From Mercurialis annua (lineage: Eukaryota > Streptophyta > Magnoliopsida > Malpighiales > Euphorbiaceae), in assembly GCF_937616625.2 (NCBI RefSeq), contig NC_065571.1:16866501-16930500 (forward strand): a stretch of 64,000 bases of DNA, in the 5' to 3' direction. Of this stretch, positions 46,511-58,789 are shown piece after piece. Under the pieces are notes generated by a model. The model did not search any database. It saw only the letters and a program-made list of their open reading frames with translations, and was not told the origin of the DNA. Position numbers and translations under genes: made by a program. Every line of letters begins with the position of its first letter. Within the stretch, counting starts at the first letter, position 1.

Positions 46511-48315
46511 ATGGCGTACCCAAATAGGAACACTTACACCATCAACAATCCCTGCCCCATATCCACATCCCGTAACAATACTCATCTAGATAGAAGCTCT
46601 CAGAGAACTCCATTAACTACACCCTACTCTCCACCTTCTCAGGGTGGGTTTGGACCCTTGACACCTCGAAGTACTATAGCGGCTAGGACATCCTCACCTT
46701 TAGGATACTACTCTGCAAGCAGGGAGACTGGCTCTTCTATGAATAACCAACTCTTGTTGAGAAACAGAATTCTTGAGACAAGGGTCCAACGCTAGAATGG
46801 TGATAAACCCAAGGACAAGGCGATCAAGACCGAAGTGGGGCCTAGCAAACAAGAAACTACGGAATAGAAAAAGGAGATTCTCCTAGGGCATCCAAACTAT
46901 GATGAGCGTCCTTCAACCTATGCTGATATGGTGAGAAGAAGAACCACGTTGAGAGGGGGCAGCTCTACTGCTACAGGGCAGCTGTGGAGCTCTGAACATA
47001 AAGTCATTCAACCATGTGTTATTCTTGTGAGGCCGACCCAGCAGCCTCTTCAGTTCCCAAGTTGAACAGGCACTTTGGTTGAAATCGTCCAAAGGACTAC
47101 TTAGATGAGAATCACTGAACCAACTCTTGCCTTTAAATCCAATTGCTCATTTGTGGTAGAATGTAACAAAATGTCATTAAGTGCAAAAATATATCCTAAG
47201 AAGAAATATAGTGCTTATGCATTGCGAGATATGTTCATAGAATCTATGAGACATCGTAGAGACGTCCATGTAGCATAATTTCTAGAAAATATCTTCACTA
47301 TCACGGTATCGAAAATGATTACCATTTCATCCTGGAGGAACATCCTTGGACAATAGAATACCACCTGGTGGCGATCAAGGAATGGCTAGCTGACACACCC
47401 CTGAAGAGAATGCTCTTCGACACTACACCAATCTAGATTCAAGCTAGAGGATTATCCCCCTAATCAACTCATGGTGGAGAATGTTATAGCAATTTGTAAC
47501 CTCTTTCACTCTTTTGTGGCGGTTGACACCAACCCAAATGCCCCTCTCTGGAGACAGTACCTCTTACGCATTAGAGTGGAAATCTGTGTTCTCCATCCAT
47601 TTCTCCCAGGCTTCTTCAACAAACTAAACAATGATAGATCTGAATGGGTGTCTTTTCCTTATGAGAAGATGCCAAACATTTATTTTTATTGTGGTTTAAC
47701 AGGGCATTCAAATACTTTTTGCAGGACATGGGCAATGGACGAGGAGGCAGGCATGCCCTTCTCATGGTACTTTTTCTATGGTCTTCGGATGAGGGCTACT
47801 CCTCTGCTACACACTCCAATGCTTCATACTAGTGTGCATCCTTTGCCACTGACTAGTGGCCAAACTATGGTGTCTGACAAAATCCAGGTGGAGGAACAGA
47901 TGTAGGGGAACCTAGATGCAAGGAATAAGCAAGCAGAGCGACTTCTGCTCCCAGATACTATGCTTATCCCAATGGACATAAATGGATTAATGATGTCCGA
48001 TATAGATTTCATTGCAGCTTTGAATTATCCAGTGTATACTAATTCTGATTTACCTGCAGTCCCATCTATAGAGACGTATGACTCTACCCCCTAGTGGATT
48101 ATTCATATCTGGAAGATGTCACACCTAATGCTAAGGAAACAAAAGAACACTCTTCTGGAGTACCTAGGGATCAGGAGCATGCTACTCCACCTCTAAGACT
48201 CCTTCAAATCCTCAATCCAGATATCCAATTGAAGTATACTCATCTTACAAGATCTTCCATCTTGACTTCGGATGAACAGGTGGAACTAGTTGTGGACCTT
48301 ATCCATGCCACATGA
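46511..48315 (+). pseudogene. LINE ORF1 (CCHC zinc-knuckle type), broken
   Basis: The frame from 46,511 (MAYPNRNTYT) encodes a Ser/Thr/Pro-rich N-terminus and stops at 46,793. In-frame similarity resumes around YADMVRRRTTLRGG (about 46,920) and ALRDMFIESM (about 47,220). The longest piece, 47,471-47,905, reads NPNAPLWRQYLLRIRVEIC...LLPGFF-like and then YEKMPNIYFYCGLTGHSNTFC. That is the DUF4283/zinc-knuckle arrangement of plant LINE ORF1. The first Cys of the CCHC knuckle is Tyr here. A 73-codon tail piece lies at 48,094-48,315. ORF1 would bind LINE RNA; this copy is not functional. Confidence 0.78.
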
Positions 48316-48779
48316 AATGCTGAGATGCCAAACAATTATACAATGAGTCAAAAACAAAAGAGGAAATCATATCGTTGCTCACAAAGGTGAACATCCAGAG
48401 TGCCTCTATAACTCATTCCAATGAAGCACAAATTATAGATGAGCCCACTCCTAACACAGCCTGCAAGACCCCCAGGAAGGGATAGAAGCTGGAAGAGGAG
48501 AGCTCGGTACGCAAAGCAGCTGCAAACATAGGTTGGCTATGCGGCAGACAATAGTATTCAAACTCAGGAAAGCAAACGTAAGATCCCAAGAAACATGTTT
48601 TTACTTGAATGTTGCTGAAAGCCCTCGGAGATGTTTCATGAGGGAGGAATCAAAAGCTGACTGGTTCTAGAATAAAGACACAGGGAAGGATGCACATGTT
48701 CAATAATACAATAACAACACCCATACTGGAGACACAACTGACCGAGTTAACATTGAGGAGATAATTATGCTGAGGGTTA

Positions 48780-51700
48780 AGGAGGCCAACCCTGATGGCC
48801 CCAAATCAGACCCATGAGACTACTCTCCTAGAAATGTCAAGATTTAGGGAGTACCTTGACAGTTCAACATTTGCACAAAGTGGCCAAAGTAAACTCCCCT
48901 GATGTTATTTTTTTGATGGAGACTAAGAACCTAGCTAACAAAGTCCTCAAAGTCACAAAAAAGTTGGGGCTGAAGTAGCGCTTCTTAGTGGATCCAGTTG
49001 GGAGGGTAGGAGGTCCAGCCATTTTGTGGAGTGAGTTTTGCTCCATCTTTATACAATATGTTGGAACTTATTATATAGTATGCTCAGTGTCTATACATGT
49101 AGACATGTGTTTTGATGTAGTTTTTTTCCACCTAAACTCAGTAGTAGCTAGGCGTAGTTTGCAGCTTAGAGAGCTTGCCATGTCAAAACCTTTTCTTTCC
49201 AAGGCTTTTGTATTATATGGGAATTTTAATGAGATTATCATCCCAAGTGAAAAATAAGGGAGCATTTCCTACTTACCTCTCCAACATACCTCCTTCCATA
49301 ATTTTATCAATGACCTGCAATTAATAGACCTGAAATTTCTTGGACCTCCTTTTATATGGTGCAACCGAAGAAATCATCTGATCTCATTCGGGAGCGTATT
49401 GATATAGTCCTTTATTCTACTGATTGGTGCCAATTGTTTCTTGCTGCTTTAGTGAAACACCTCTCAGACATAGGGTCTGACCATATACCAACATTACTGC
49501 ACTTAACATCTAACGACATTAGAAAGCTTGCAAGGTTTTTTTTTTATAAACGTTAGGTTGAACATGATGGCATTACTAATATTGTCTTGGATTGTTGGCA
49601 ACATAGGGTAGAAGAATCTGCTATGTTCAAAATCCATTCAAAACTCAAGCTTATAAGAGAAGGCATTCTTGATTGGAAAAAAACCAATAAAACCAGTTCT
49701 AAAAGACATCTTGAACAAATTGAAAGACAATTAGAAGCTGCCAAAGGTAAACCCTCAGAATTCATCAATTGGGAGGGGATAAGGGAATTGGAAAGGGACT
49801 TGTGCAAAGCTAACTTGGAGGAGGAACTGTAATGGGCTCAGAAATCTCGACAGGATTGGCTCAAAAGTGGAGACAAAAACACAAAGTTTTTCCATACTAA
49901 AAAAAAACAGAGACAAAACAAGAATTCAATCTCAGGTATCAGGGATTCTGATTACAATTGGTGCTCCAAATCTGAGGAGGTTAATACTATCATCTATTTC
50001 AGAGATATCTTCTCTTCTAGCTGTCCAACAGGTGTTGAGCAGGCTTTGGAAGGTTTCAATAAAAAGATAACTGACCAGACAAACACTGAGTTGCTCAAGC
50101 TAATTTTGGCTCAAGAAGTTCAGGATGTTGTTTCTCTATCCACCCCTCGAAGGCACCTGGATCCGATGGCTATACAGGTTTCTTTTTTCCACCACTACTG
50201 CTACATAATAGGTAAGGATATTACTGATTCCATTATCTCTTTTTACAATGGTGGTCATTTGTTGAGAAGTCTAAATCACACCATTATTGCTCTTATTACA
50301 AAAGAAAAAGTTCCCTCTATGGTTAAAGACTACAAGCCTATAAGTCAATGCTCTGTGTTTTATCAGATTATCTCCAAAATACTCACAACAAGACTACAAA
50401 AAATTCTCCCTACAGTTATAGACCAGACTCAAAATGCCTTTGTCCAAGGTCGATCCATATCGGATAATATCCTTATTTCCCATGAAATGCTCCATTTTCT
50501 GAAAACCAAAAGATTTGGGAAAAGAGATTACCTAGCACTTACGTTGGGTATTAGTAAAGCATATGACCGAGTAGAGTGGAAATTCCTGAAACTAATTCTC
50601 AAGGCCTAGGGTTCTGCTAATCAATTTATCTACTAGATAACATAATGTTTTACCGATGTCTCATACTCGATTCTTAATAATGGTGATCTCAAATATTATC
50701 TCACTCTTGCTAGAGGCCTGAGCAAGGGGACCTTTGTCCCCCCGTCTTATTTGTTTTGTGTGATGAATGAATGCCTCATTTGATTAAAAAGGAGATTTCA
50801 TTAAACAATCTGGTTGGAATTAGACTGAATCGACACTACCCTTCTATCAGCCACCTCTTCTTTGTAGATGACTCTTTAGGTTTTACCAAACTAAATTCAA
50901 GTACATCGGGAGTTATCACAAGAACTCTTCAAACCTATAGGAAAATCAGTGGGCAAATCATTAATTTGAACAAATCTTCAGTCTGCTTCAGCAACAACAC
51001 GAATGATTGCATAATTGGTAGTCTTCTGAGGAACCTTAATATCTCCCTGATGCAACATGGTGATAGATATCTAGGTCTACTAGCTCAGTTTCTTGAGTCC
51101 AAAAATGTGACCTTTGCTGGCCTACTGAACTCCCTCCAATCCAAGCTAAGTGAATGGAAAGAGAAGTTTCTTTTGCAAGGAGGGAAATAAATTTTAATTA
51201 AAGCAGTGTTGATGGCTATCCCAGTCTACGCGATGATGTGCTTTTTATTACCTAAGTCCCTTTGTAACAGAATTAATCAATTGATCAAGCAATTCTGGTG
51301 GGGGAAGAATTCAACTGGCAGGAGCATTGCTTGGGTGGCATGGACCAAAATGTGTATCAACAAATGGGAGGGAGGGCTCGACATTAGAGACTTATCAGCT
51401 TTCAACCTAGCGCTGTTAGGAAAACAAAGCTGGCGAATCCTGCAGCATCCATACAGACTTCTTTTGCAGATTCTTAAAGGTTGCTACTTCGGAATAACTT
51501 CATTTCTAAATGCTACTAAAGGTTCCAACCCCTCTTGGGGATGGAAAAGCATTATCAAAGGCCTTTCTCTTCTCAATCAAGGTCTCAGGTGGAAATGTAA
51601 TAATGGAGACTCTATCAGGCCGCTGTTGGAATCATGGGTCCCAAAGGATAAACCTTTCCTTCCTTCCTTCGACTAGATGCTGATCAACAGAGAATACCTA

Positions 51701-52915
51701 ATTTTGATTGTGGCTTGATTGATTCAGCTACTAATATTTGGAAAGCCAATTTGCTTAGTAATCTCTTCATTCTAGTAGATGTAGACATAATCATGGCAAT
51801 TCCTCTCCTTTACTGTTATGCCCCTAACAAGCTAATATGGCATTTTAACAAGATGGGAATTATTCAGTAAAATCAGGCTAATATATTGCTTTTGATAGGC
51901 TACAAGATGCAAACAGAGCCAGGAATGATAGGAGTACCTTGAGGCTAGCCTTTGAGAAGAATAATTGGAAATTTTTCTAGCTACTACCAATCCCAGACAA
52001 AATTAGAATTTTCATTTGGAAAATCTTTCATAAGGGTATTCATGTGGCATAAAAACTTAACTTTTGTCTAAACAACAATCTTTTTTGCCCCCACTGCATT
52101 TGTAAGAAATCTCTTTACCATATTTTCTTTCAATGTTATTTATCTCAGAGGGTCAGGTTTTTATCTGAACTTCATTTGAATTCGAGTGCCATACCACAAG
52201 AACCAATGAATATCATTTGGAAATCTTTTGAAACATCTTTTCGTTCTTTAGAGGATTCAAAGAAATTCATCTCCTTATTTGTTTTCACTATCTAGACCAT
52301 TTGGAAGGCAAGAAATTCGATTTTTTTTAAAGAAATTCCTTGGAGCATTGAAGAGAACGCCCTCTATGCATCCCATGCCAGGAAAGAGTTTGACGATTCC
52401 CTGACCATGGAACTCTCTTAAGGTAAATCAAACTGAAAAAACATCGGGCCCTAATAGAAAAAAGTTCGCTAGACCCCCAATTCAAACAGGCGATTCCATC
52501 ATCATCTCTTATGATGGAGGAACAAATGCCACTCTCAAAGCAGGTTTTGTTGCATGTCTTGCCCGTGACAATTTGGGCAACTATTTGGGGAAGTTCGCAA
52601 GATCTTTCAGAGGTGTGGGATCCGGGGATTGTAGAATTATTGGCCCTCGGAGAAGTCATTATTTGGGCAAAACATCAAGGTTGGCGCAAAGTGCTTTTTG
52701 AAAAAGATGCCATCCAGGTCTCCAACTCTGTCAATTCAGGAAAATGTTTATTGGCAGCTGCTTGGGCTATACGTCAAGACATATGGCTAAATTCAACTTC
52801 TTTCGGGCTCTGCCAATTTAGATGGAAAAAACAGGAAAAAAAACAAGCAGCTCGTCGCTTGACTCAACTAGAAAAGGCAAAGTTTCTCCTTTATAGTATC
52901 TTAAATTTTTAGATT
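48780..52915 (+). pseudogene. LINE ORF2 (endonuclease-RT-RNase H), broken
   Basis: Endonuclease: SPDVIFLMETKNL (about 48,891), GNFNEI (about 49,219, where GDFNEI is usual) and PFIWCNRR (about 49,350). Reverse transcriptase: DYKPISQCSVFYQIISKIL (about 50,328), AFVQGRSISDNILISHE, then LGISKAYDRVEW, in which the first catalytic Asp is Gly (GGT, 50,547-50,549). The FVDD box is intact at 50,861-50,872, and YLGLL and IPVYAMMCFLLP follow. A zf-RVT motif (CPHC...HIFFQC) lies near 52,090-52,135. The RNase H-like tail starts YDGGTN (about 52,514) and continues with FEKDAIQVSNSVN to the stop at 52,913. At least eight stops or frameshifts separate these pieces. Confidence 0.88.
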
Positions 52916-53297
52916 GCTTAGTTGTGCTTTATAATCTATCCGTGGAAAAATAATAATTAATTTAGTAATAACAAGTAATAAATTTGATAAAACAATTAGA
53001 ATAACATAAATATTTTATTGGTATTTTTTATATTCGTTTGTAGGTTAAATTTAATCAATGTTGATTGATGAATGAAATGGTATAAGCGTTATGCAGCAAA
53101 CTGTTAGGTCATGCGTTAAATTTTTCCCACAAGTATTCTTCCATTTCTAATTATAAAAAAAATACTTTTTACTAAGCAGTTCTAAATCTAGAACAATTCA
53201 TATAGTGCATCTTGTGTTTTTTTACATAAGGAAATTAATTATTTAAATAAATTTATGCTTGATGAATTGATGCAAAAGTCTTTTTTTTTTTAAAAAG
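52916..53297. other. AT-rich spacer after the LINE
   Basis: No gene was recognised. It may include the LINE 3' untranslated end. Confidence 0.5.
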
Positions 53298-53693
53298 AGC
53301 AAATTACGCTAAGGTCTTTGAGGTATATTATAATTAATAGTTTGGTACCCCTTGTTTTAAAAGTCTATTTAATGGTACTTCAGTTTTAATTCTGTTAACT
53401 ATTAGGTCCCTCCGTTAATTTCGATGCTTATTTTCAAACCATTTGGTACCCCACCTTTAATTTTGTGAACGATTTGATCCCTCATTTTTAATTTTTTTAA
53501 ACGATTTGATCTCTCTCTTTTAAACAATTTAGTACCCGAGTTTCAATCCGCTAAATGATTTAGTCCCTTAAATTAACAGAATGATTTCTCAGTTAAAGGA
53601 ATTAAAATTGAGAGACCATTAAGTAAACTTTTAAAACAAGTGGTATCAAACTGTTAATTATGATATACCTCATGAGCCTTTAAGTAATTTGCT
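53298..53693. mobile_element. MITE-like inverted-repeat element, about 396 bp
   Basis: The arms pair over about 80 bp: left AGCAAATTACGCTAAGGTCT, right (reverse complement) AGCAAATTACTTAAAGGCTC. Both then contain GAGGTATAT and CTTGTTTTAAAAGT. The flanking 9-mers agree at 7 of 9 positions in an A/T-only context. No ORF. Confidence 0.78.
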
Positions 53694-54363
53694 TTAAAAA
53701 ACATAAAGGAACCAAATCTCAGTTTTTTCTAAAAAAACTCCAAATGATATTATCAATAGATCTAAAATATAAAAATGGGTCGGTCTAGTGTTTAGCGCTG
53801 GACCGATCTAGCTTCATAATATCCAAGTATTTTGATGGCTTAATAAAATAAAAATAACTTCTTATCTCAATAATTGGTTCAAGCAAAAGTACTCTACACC
53901 TTTCAATATTTAGAAACTTAACTCTCATGAAAAAAAGAGAGTGAATGCACTCTTCTCATACCAAATTAACTAATATGAGTATATTTAATTAGTTAAACAC
54001 AATTATTATTTAATATACATATTTTTTAATAAAATTAATATACTATAAATATTATATATTCAAAAAGATAAACATTAAATATTTTAGATTTTTTAATATC
54101 AATATTTAATAAAATAATTATTTTTAAATTATTAGATTTTTTAATTTAAACTTTTTAATTTAAATATTTATTACTTTTATTAATTTATAATTAAAGTGGC
54201 CCATCTTATTAAACTTTTAACCGTCTAAACATACAAATATTTGATTGATCCATAATTTTTCTTTATTAAATTGAAATGCATTGTTTATAAATTTAGTTAT
54301 CGAAAATTTCATCATTTTATCCGAATAATTCAACACGCATAAAATATAATATAATTTTTTTAT
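53694..54363. other. AT-rich intergenic stretch
   Basis: No gene was recognised. Confidence 0.5.
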
Positions 54364-54658
54364 GGCTTAATTGCATAAAAAATCATAAACTTTCGCGTGT
54401 TTTTGGTATTTAACATAATCTTTTTTTTTGGCATAAAAAATCATCAACTTTCATTTTTTGGCATATTTGTCCACGAGATGTGAAACGGCGCCGTTTTACG
54501 CTAAAACGGCGTCGTTTGCGCTTAAATTTTCAGAGGAGACGCTTATGTGGACGAATATGCCAAAAAATGGAAGTTGATGATTTTTTATGCCAAGAAAAAA
54601 AGATTATGTTAAATACCAAAAACATGCGAAAGTTGGTAATTTTTGGTGCAATTAAGCC
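54364..54658. mobile_element. MITE, 295 bp, 8-bp flanking repeat
   Basis: Ends GGCTTAATTGC at both termini (right end reverse-complemented) lead into arms that pair over about 115 bp, including GTTTTTGGTATTTAACATAA. TTTTTTAT occurs on both sides (54,356-54,363 and 54,659-54,666). The small centre carries CGGCGCCGTTTTACGC / AAACGGCGTCGTTT. No true gene. Confidence 0.87.
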
Positions 54659-54770
54659 TTTTTTATTTAAATTTATATTAATTATCAATAATTTATAAAA
54701 CCAAAAATTGTAAAAAAAATAATTTCATAAAAAATTAAATAAACAACAACAAAAGAAATTCGGCCTGCGG

Positions 54771-54920
54771 CCGCCGAAGGAGCAGCGAACTGCTGCTTCT
54801 CATATGAGGAGGGACGGTGCTCCTTCTCATGAGAAGGAGCACTCCGCTGCTCCTCCTAGATGAGAAGGAGCACCGCTTCTCACTGCGAAGGAATAGTCGC
54901 TGCTCCTTCGGTAGGTTTCA
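54771..54920. repeat. GC-rich palindrome cluster (GCTCCTTCTC/GAGAAGGAGC)
   Basis: The cluster includes a perfect 26-bp palindrome at 54,817-54,842 (core CTTCTCATGAGAAG) and several imperfect copies of AGGAGCAGCG and GAAGGAGCA in both orientations. It sits alone in AT-rich DNA. It resembles the interiors of the elements at 5,842 and 13,426. Confidence 0.88.
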
Positions 54921-55254
54921 GAGGTTTGACGGAAAAGATTTTAATTAATTTTTTTAATAAAATTTAAAAATTAATTAATAATTATGCTTTATTTGAATAT
55001 TTTTAAAATTGAAAGATTTTTTTATATTTTTTCAAATAGGAAAAGATACATATAATTATTATGATTTTCTAGACAACTAATTCGAATGCTAACAAATTTC
55101 ATAAAAACATTGAATTCAGATTCGTTCTTGCTGACTGTATAGAAGTATGGGAAAATCTACACCAAATCATTGATATATCTCTTAGATACAGTATTTCTGA
55201 CAGCTCTATCTGGACTATCTATAGAATAGTTTGTAAATACAATTTTACATCACC

Positions 55255-55316
<62 letters not shown>

Positions 55317-56034
55317 CTCAAGAGAATAATAAAATCCGATTTAATTAATTTGACAATCAAAAAAATATTCTCAATTAGTACTATTAGATATCAGTATATG
55401 AAGAAAATAAATCAATTAAAGCAGTATATACTACATAGTAAAAATGGAATAGAATAGGCATGCAAACGTGAAAAATTGACGTTTGGGAGTATTGCACCAT
55501 ATGATATAAAAAAAGAAATTTCAAATAGTCTCATTCCAATAAAATCTTCCTTTTATTCGTCGATGATCCATTACATGCTTCAGTTTTGCTATATCCAACA
55601 ATTATCAATAAATAAACTTAAAATTAATAAATTTTAAATTAAATCAAAATCATAAAAAAATTGAACGCGTATTGAATTATTTGGATAAAATAGTTTATTA
55701 TAAATTATTAAAAATAATGTAAATTGAAATTGAAATATAAAATATTTAAACATATATTTTACTTGAATTGAATATAAATATGCTAGTGGTTTATAAATAT
55801 TCATATTTAGTATAAGAGAAATGTAAGCTTAATTATTCTAAATTTTTCAATTTAAATATACCTCCTTTTTATTAATTTATAATAATATATTTTATCCGAA
55901 TAATTCAACACGCGTCCTTTTCTCCAGGATATTTTCTTTAACTGAAATTTGTTATTATCAAGTTTACTTATTAATAATTGTTAGCTATTCAAGCAAAATA
56001 AAGGGAATAGAAGTATATTTTCAAAAAAGCCTAA
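54921..56034. other. AT-rich stretch with a (TA)n tract
   Basis: No gene is seen. An uninterrupted TA run occupies 55,258-55,315. Confidence 0.6.
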
Positions 56035-57445
56035 GTATTTTTATCATAACTCGCTTTTCCAACGTCAGATTTAACTTATTCATATGTTCATAAAAAGATA
56101 GCTCGAACACCTACAACATTCTTGGAGACAGCCAATTCTGATTCAACCCGGAAAGGGATGAAAGTTCCCTTGAAACAGCTGCATGTGTACAGTTTTGATA
56201 AATCTGCATGTACCCAGTCCGAGTATGTAATTCATAAATCGTTTTTCCGACGTTGGATTTCATCGATTCAAACTTCCATGGAAAGGTAACTCGAATACCT
56301 ACAACTTTTATGAAGACGTACGCTCCATATTCGTCCTCTAAAAGAGACAACATCTCCCTTAGAGTTGTTATATGTGTGGAGACATTGTCAAATCCACGCA
56401 CTATCGCTAGAACTATCCCGTAAATTAAAATTTTACACATGCATATATTTGTATATATCCAGCTCTTTTTACAAAAGGTAGAAGAACTTTCCAAGACCAT
56501 CCCGACTATTTATGCCAGAACGTTTTTCCCGACCTCTAATTTAACTTATTAATAATCGGTAGCTATTCAAGGAATAGAAATGGGATTAAAGTATATTTTC
56601 AAAAATCAGCCTGAGTAATTTTATCATAACTCGCTTTTCCGACGTCGGATTTAACTGATTCAAACGTCCATGGAAAGGTAACTCAAATACCTACAACTTT
56701 CATGAAGACATCTGATCCGGTTTTAACTTGAAAAAGGGACAAAAGTGCCCTTGAAGCTGCTTCATGTGTACAGTTTTGTGAAATGAGTATGTACCCGGTC
56801 CCAGTATTTAATTCATGAATCATTTTTCTGACGTTAAATTTCATCGATTCAAACGTTCATGGATAGGTATCTCGAGTATCTACAACTTTTATGAAGACAT
56901 CCAATCCCGATTCGACCTGAAACATGGACGAAAGGTCCCTTGAAGCTGTTGCATGTGTATATCATGGTGAAATCTATATATATTCAGATTGTTTATCTAT
57001 TTCATAACTTGTTCTCGCGACGTCAGATTTTATTTCTCAAACGTCCCTGGAAAGGTAACTCGAATACCTACAACTTTAATGAAGACGTCCGCTCTAGATT
57101 CGTCATCTAAAAGGGACGAAATCTCCCTTCAAGTTGCTCCATGTGTGGAGACATGGTCAAATCTACGCACTATCGCGAGGACTATCCCGTAGATTAAAAT
57201 AAACACTTGCCTTATCCGTATATATCCAGCTCTTTTTAAAAAATGTAGAAGTATCTTACAAAACCATCCCGGCTGTTTATGCCATAACTGTTTTTCCCGA
57301 CCTACGATTTAACTGATTCAAACGACCCTAGAAAGCTAACTCGAATACCTACATTTTTTGTGAAGACATCAAATTCTGATTCATCCTCAAATAAGGATGA
57401 AATTGCCTTTGAAGCTGCTACATGTGTAGAGGCATGGTGACTCTT
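56035..57445. repeat. Satellite-like tandem array
   Basis: A block containing CGACGTCGGATTT, GATTCAAACGTCCATGGAAAG, AACTCGAATACCTACAAC and ATGAAGAC recurs at about 56,110, 56,289, 56,688, 56,871, 57,059 and 57,341. Consecutive copies are mostly 179-188 bp apart, with two larger gaps that hold partly decayed copies. A second block (CTTGAAGCTGC...CATGTGTACAG) keeps phase with it. Open frames across it are incidental. Confidence 0.82.
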
Positions 57446-58789
57446 CACCAAATAACATATTTTTGTGATAAAAATGTTTATAACTCCACATCAATTGCAT
57501 TCCAAACTCCATAGAGAGGGGGATTTATATGCTTACTTTGTTCACTTGTCCCCATTAACTAAATATTATAGACATGGGCATGGTTTATTATTATTTATAA
57601 TTTATATATGTTCAATTATTTTAAAGGGTTAATGTCATAAAAATTCACCAACTTTCCACGTTTTTTCATTTTAATCACGCACTTTAAATTTTCCCATCTT
57701 TATGCACGAATTACCACTTTTTCTCAAATTCATGCACGGTGCTGAGGTGTCACGACCCCATTGATGTAAGAGTTAATTAGAGAAAAAACGGGAATCACCC
57801 AAATTGATTAGACAAATACGGTGCTAAGTTTAATTTTAGAGATTTTTTATTTTTTTTATTTTTATGCTTTCTGTTTTTGACAAATACTCTCTTGTGTTTC
57901 ATTCTTCAATTAAAAACAGAAACATTCAGTGCAAACCCTAACATAACCAGCCAAGCGGCTTCCTTCGACGCAATCCTTCCGCCATCACAGAAGCAAAGGT
58001 CGCCTTCTCCTTTCATTACTAGGTTTTCCAACATAATTTAAATTTCTTCGCCGGAAATCGCACTCCGCCATCACTGAAGCAGCCAAGCGGCAGCGGCAAG
58101 GCGCCGGTGGCGGCGGAGGCGAAGATGAAGAAGCGCGGCGGTGAGAATGGTTTTCATAGACATATTTCTTTCTTTTAGCACCTCAAGACGAAAATGGGAG
58201 AATTCTCCATGATTGATTAGATGAGGAAGCTTCCATAAAATCACAGCCACTTCTATCTCATCATTACTCTATACATGACTAATACTGCTGCTCTGCTCCA
58301 TTTTTTTGTATTATTTTTTAAAGTGATGGTTAATTTCAACTCTGTTTCTTGAGTTTTGTTGGGTTCATTGTGGAAGTTGGTGGTAGATTGTCGTGGATGT
58401 ATAGATAGAATCAATGTTCAGCCTGCACCCTAGGTGTTTGAAAAATGCTTATGAGAATTGTAATATTTTTGGGTGTTGGATAACTAATGGTTACCATTGG
58501 GTAAACCGTTGGATAACTTTGTAATAAATTTTATTTTGAATATATTATTAATAAAATCGTTAGTTAAATGGTTGTCGTCGCCAGAAGTGGCGGATATGTT
58601 GTGATGAAATTTATTTTATTGCTATTTAACCAATCGTTAGTTAATTGGTTTTTCTTTTGTGAACGACGGTGGTGATGTGGTGGTGGTTCAATTTTTGATG
58701 TTGCACTGCCTGCACTCTAAGGGTTAAAGTGCAAATTAGCCACTTTAAGGACTAAAGTGGACTTTTAGCCACAAACTTTCGAAGGTAGT
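57446..58789. other. Intergenic stretch with a GC-rich island
   Basis: No gene is supported. The island 57,940-58,150 has two copies of AGCCAAGCGGC and of CCGCCATCAC-GAAGCA, with GGCGGCGGAGGCG. An ATG at about 58,122 opens only 17 codons. The rest is AT-rich. Confidence 0.5.

Larger units (their letters stand above)
46035..52915 (+). mobile_element. Second L1-type LINE, near full length, decayed
   Basis: Order: 5' part (from about 46,035), ORF1 with zinc knuckle, ORF2 with endonuclease, reverse transcriptase, zf-RVT and RNase H, then a short 3' end. It differs from the minus-strand LINE at 1-3,780 in having a CCHC ORF1 instead of an RRM ORF1. Stops and frameshifts are scattered through both ORFs. 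I did not identify a clear poly-A tail or target duplication, so the ends are approximate. Confidence 0.85.

Noticed and set aside
56111..56500. 129-codon minus-strand ORF
   Set aside because: It crosses tandem array units and its sequence simply repeats the array; no family recognised.
57940..58160. GC-rich island as the first exon of a host gene
   Set aside because: The only ATG frame is 17 codons and no downstream exon is recognisable.
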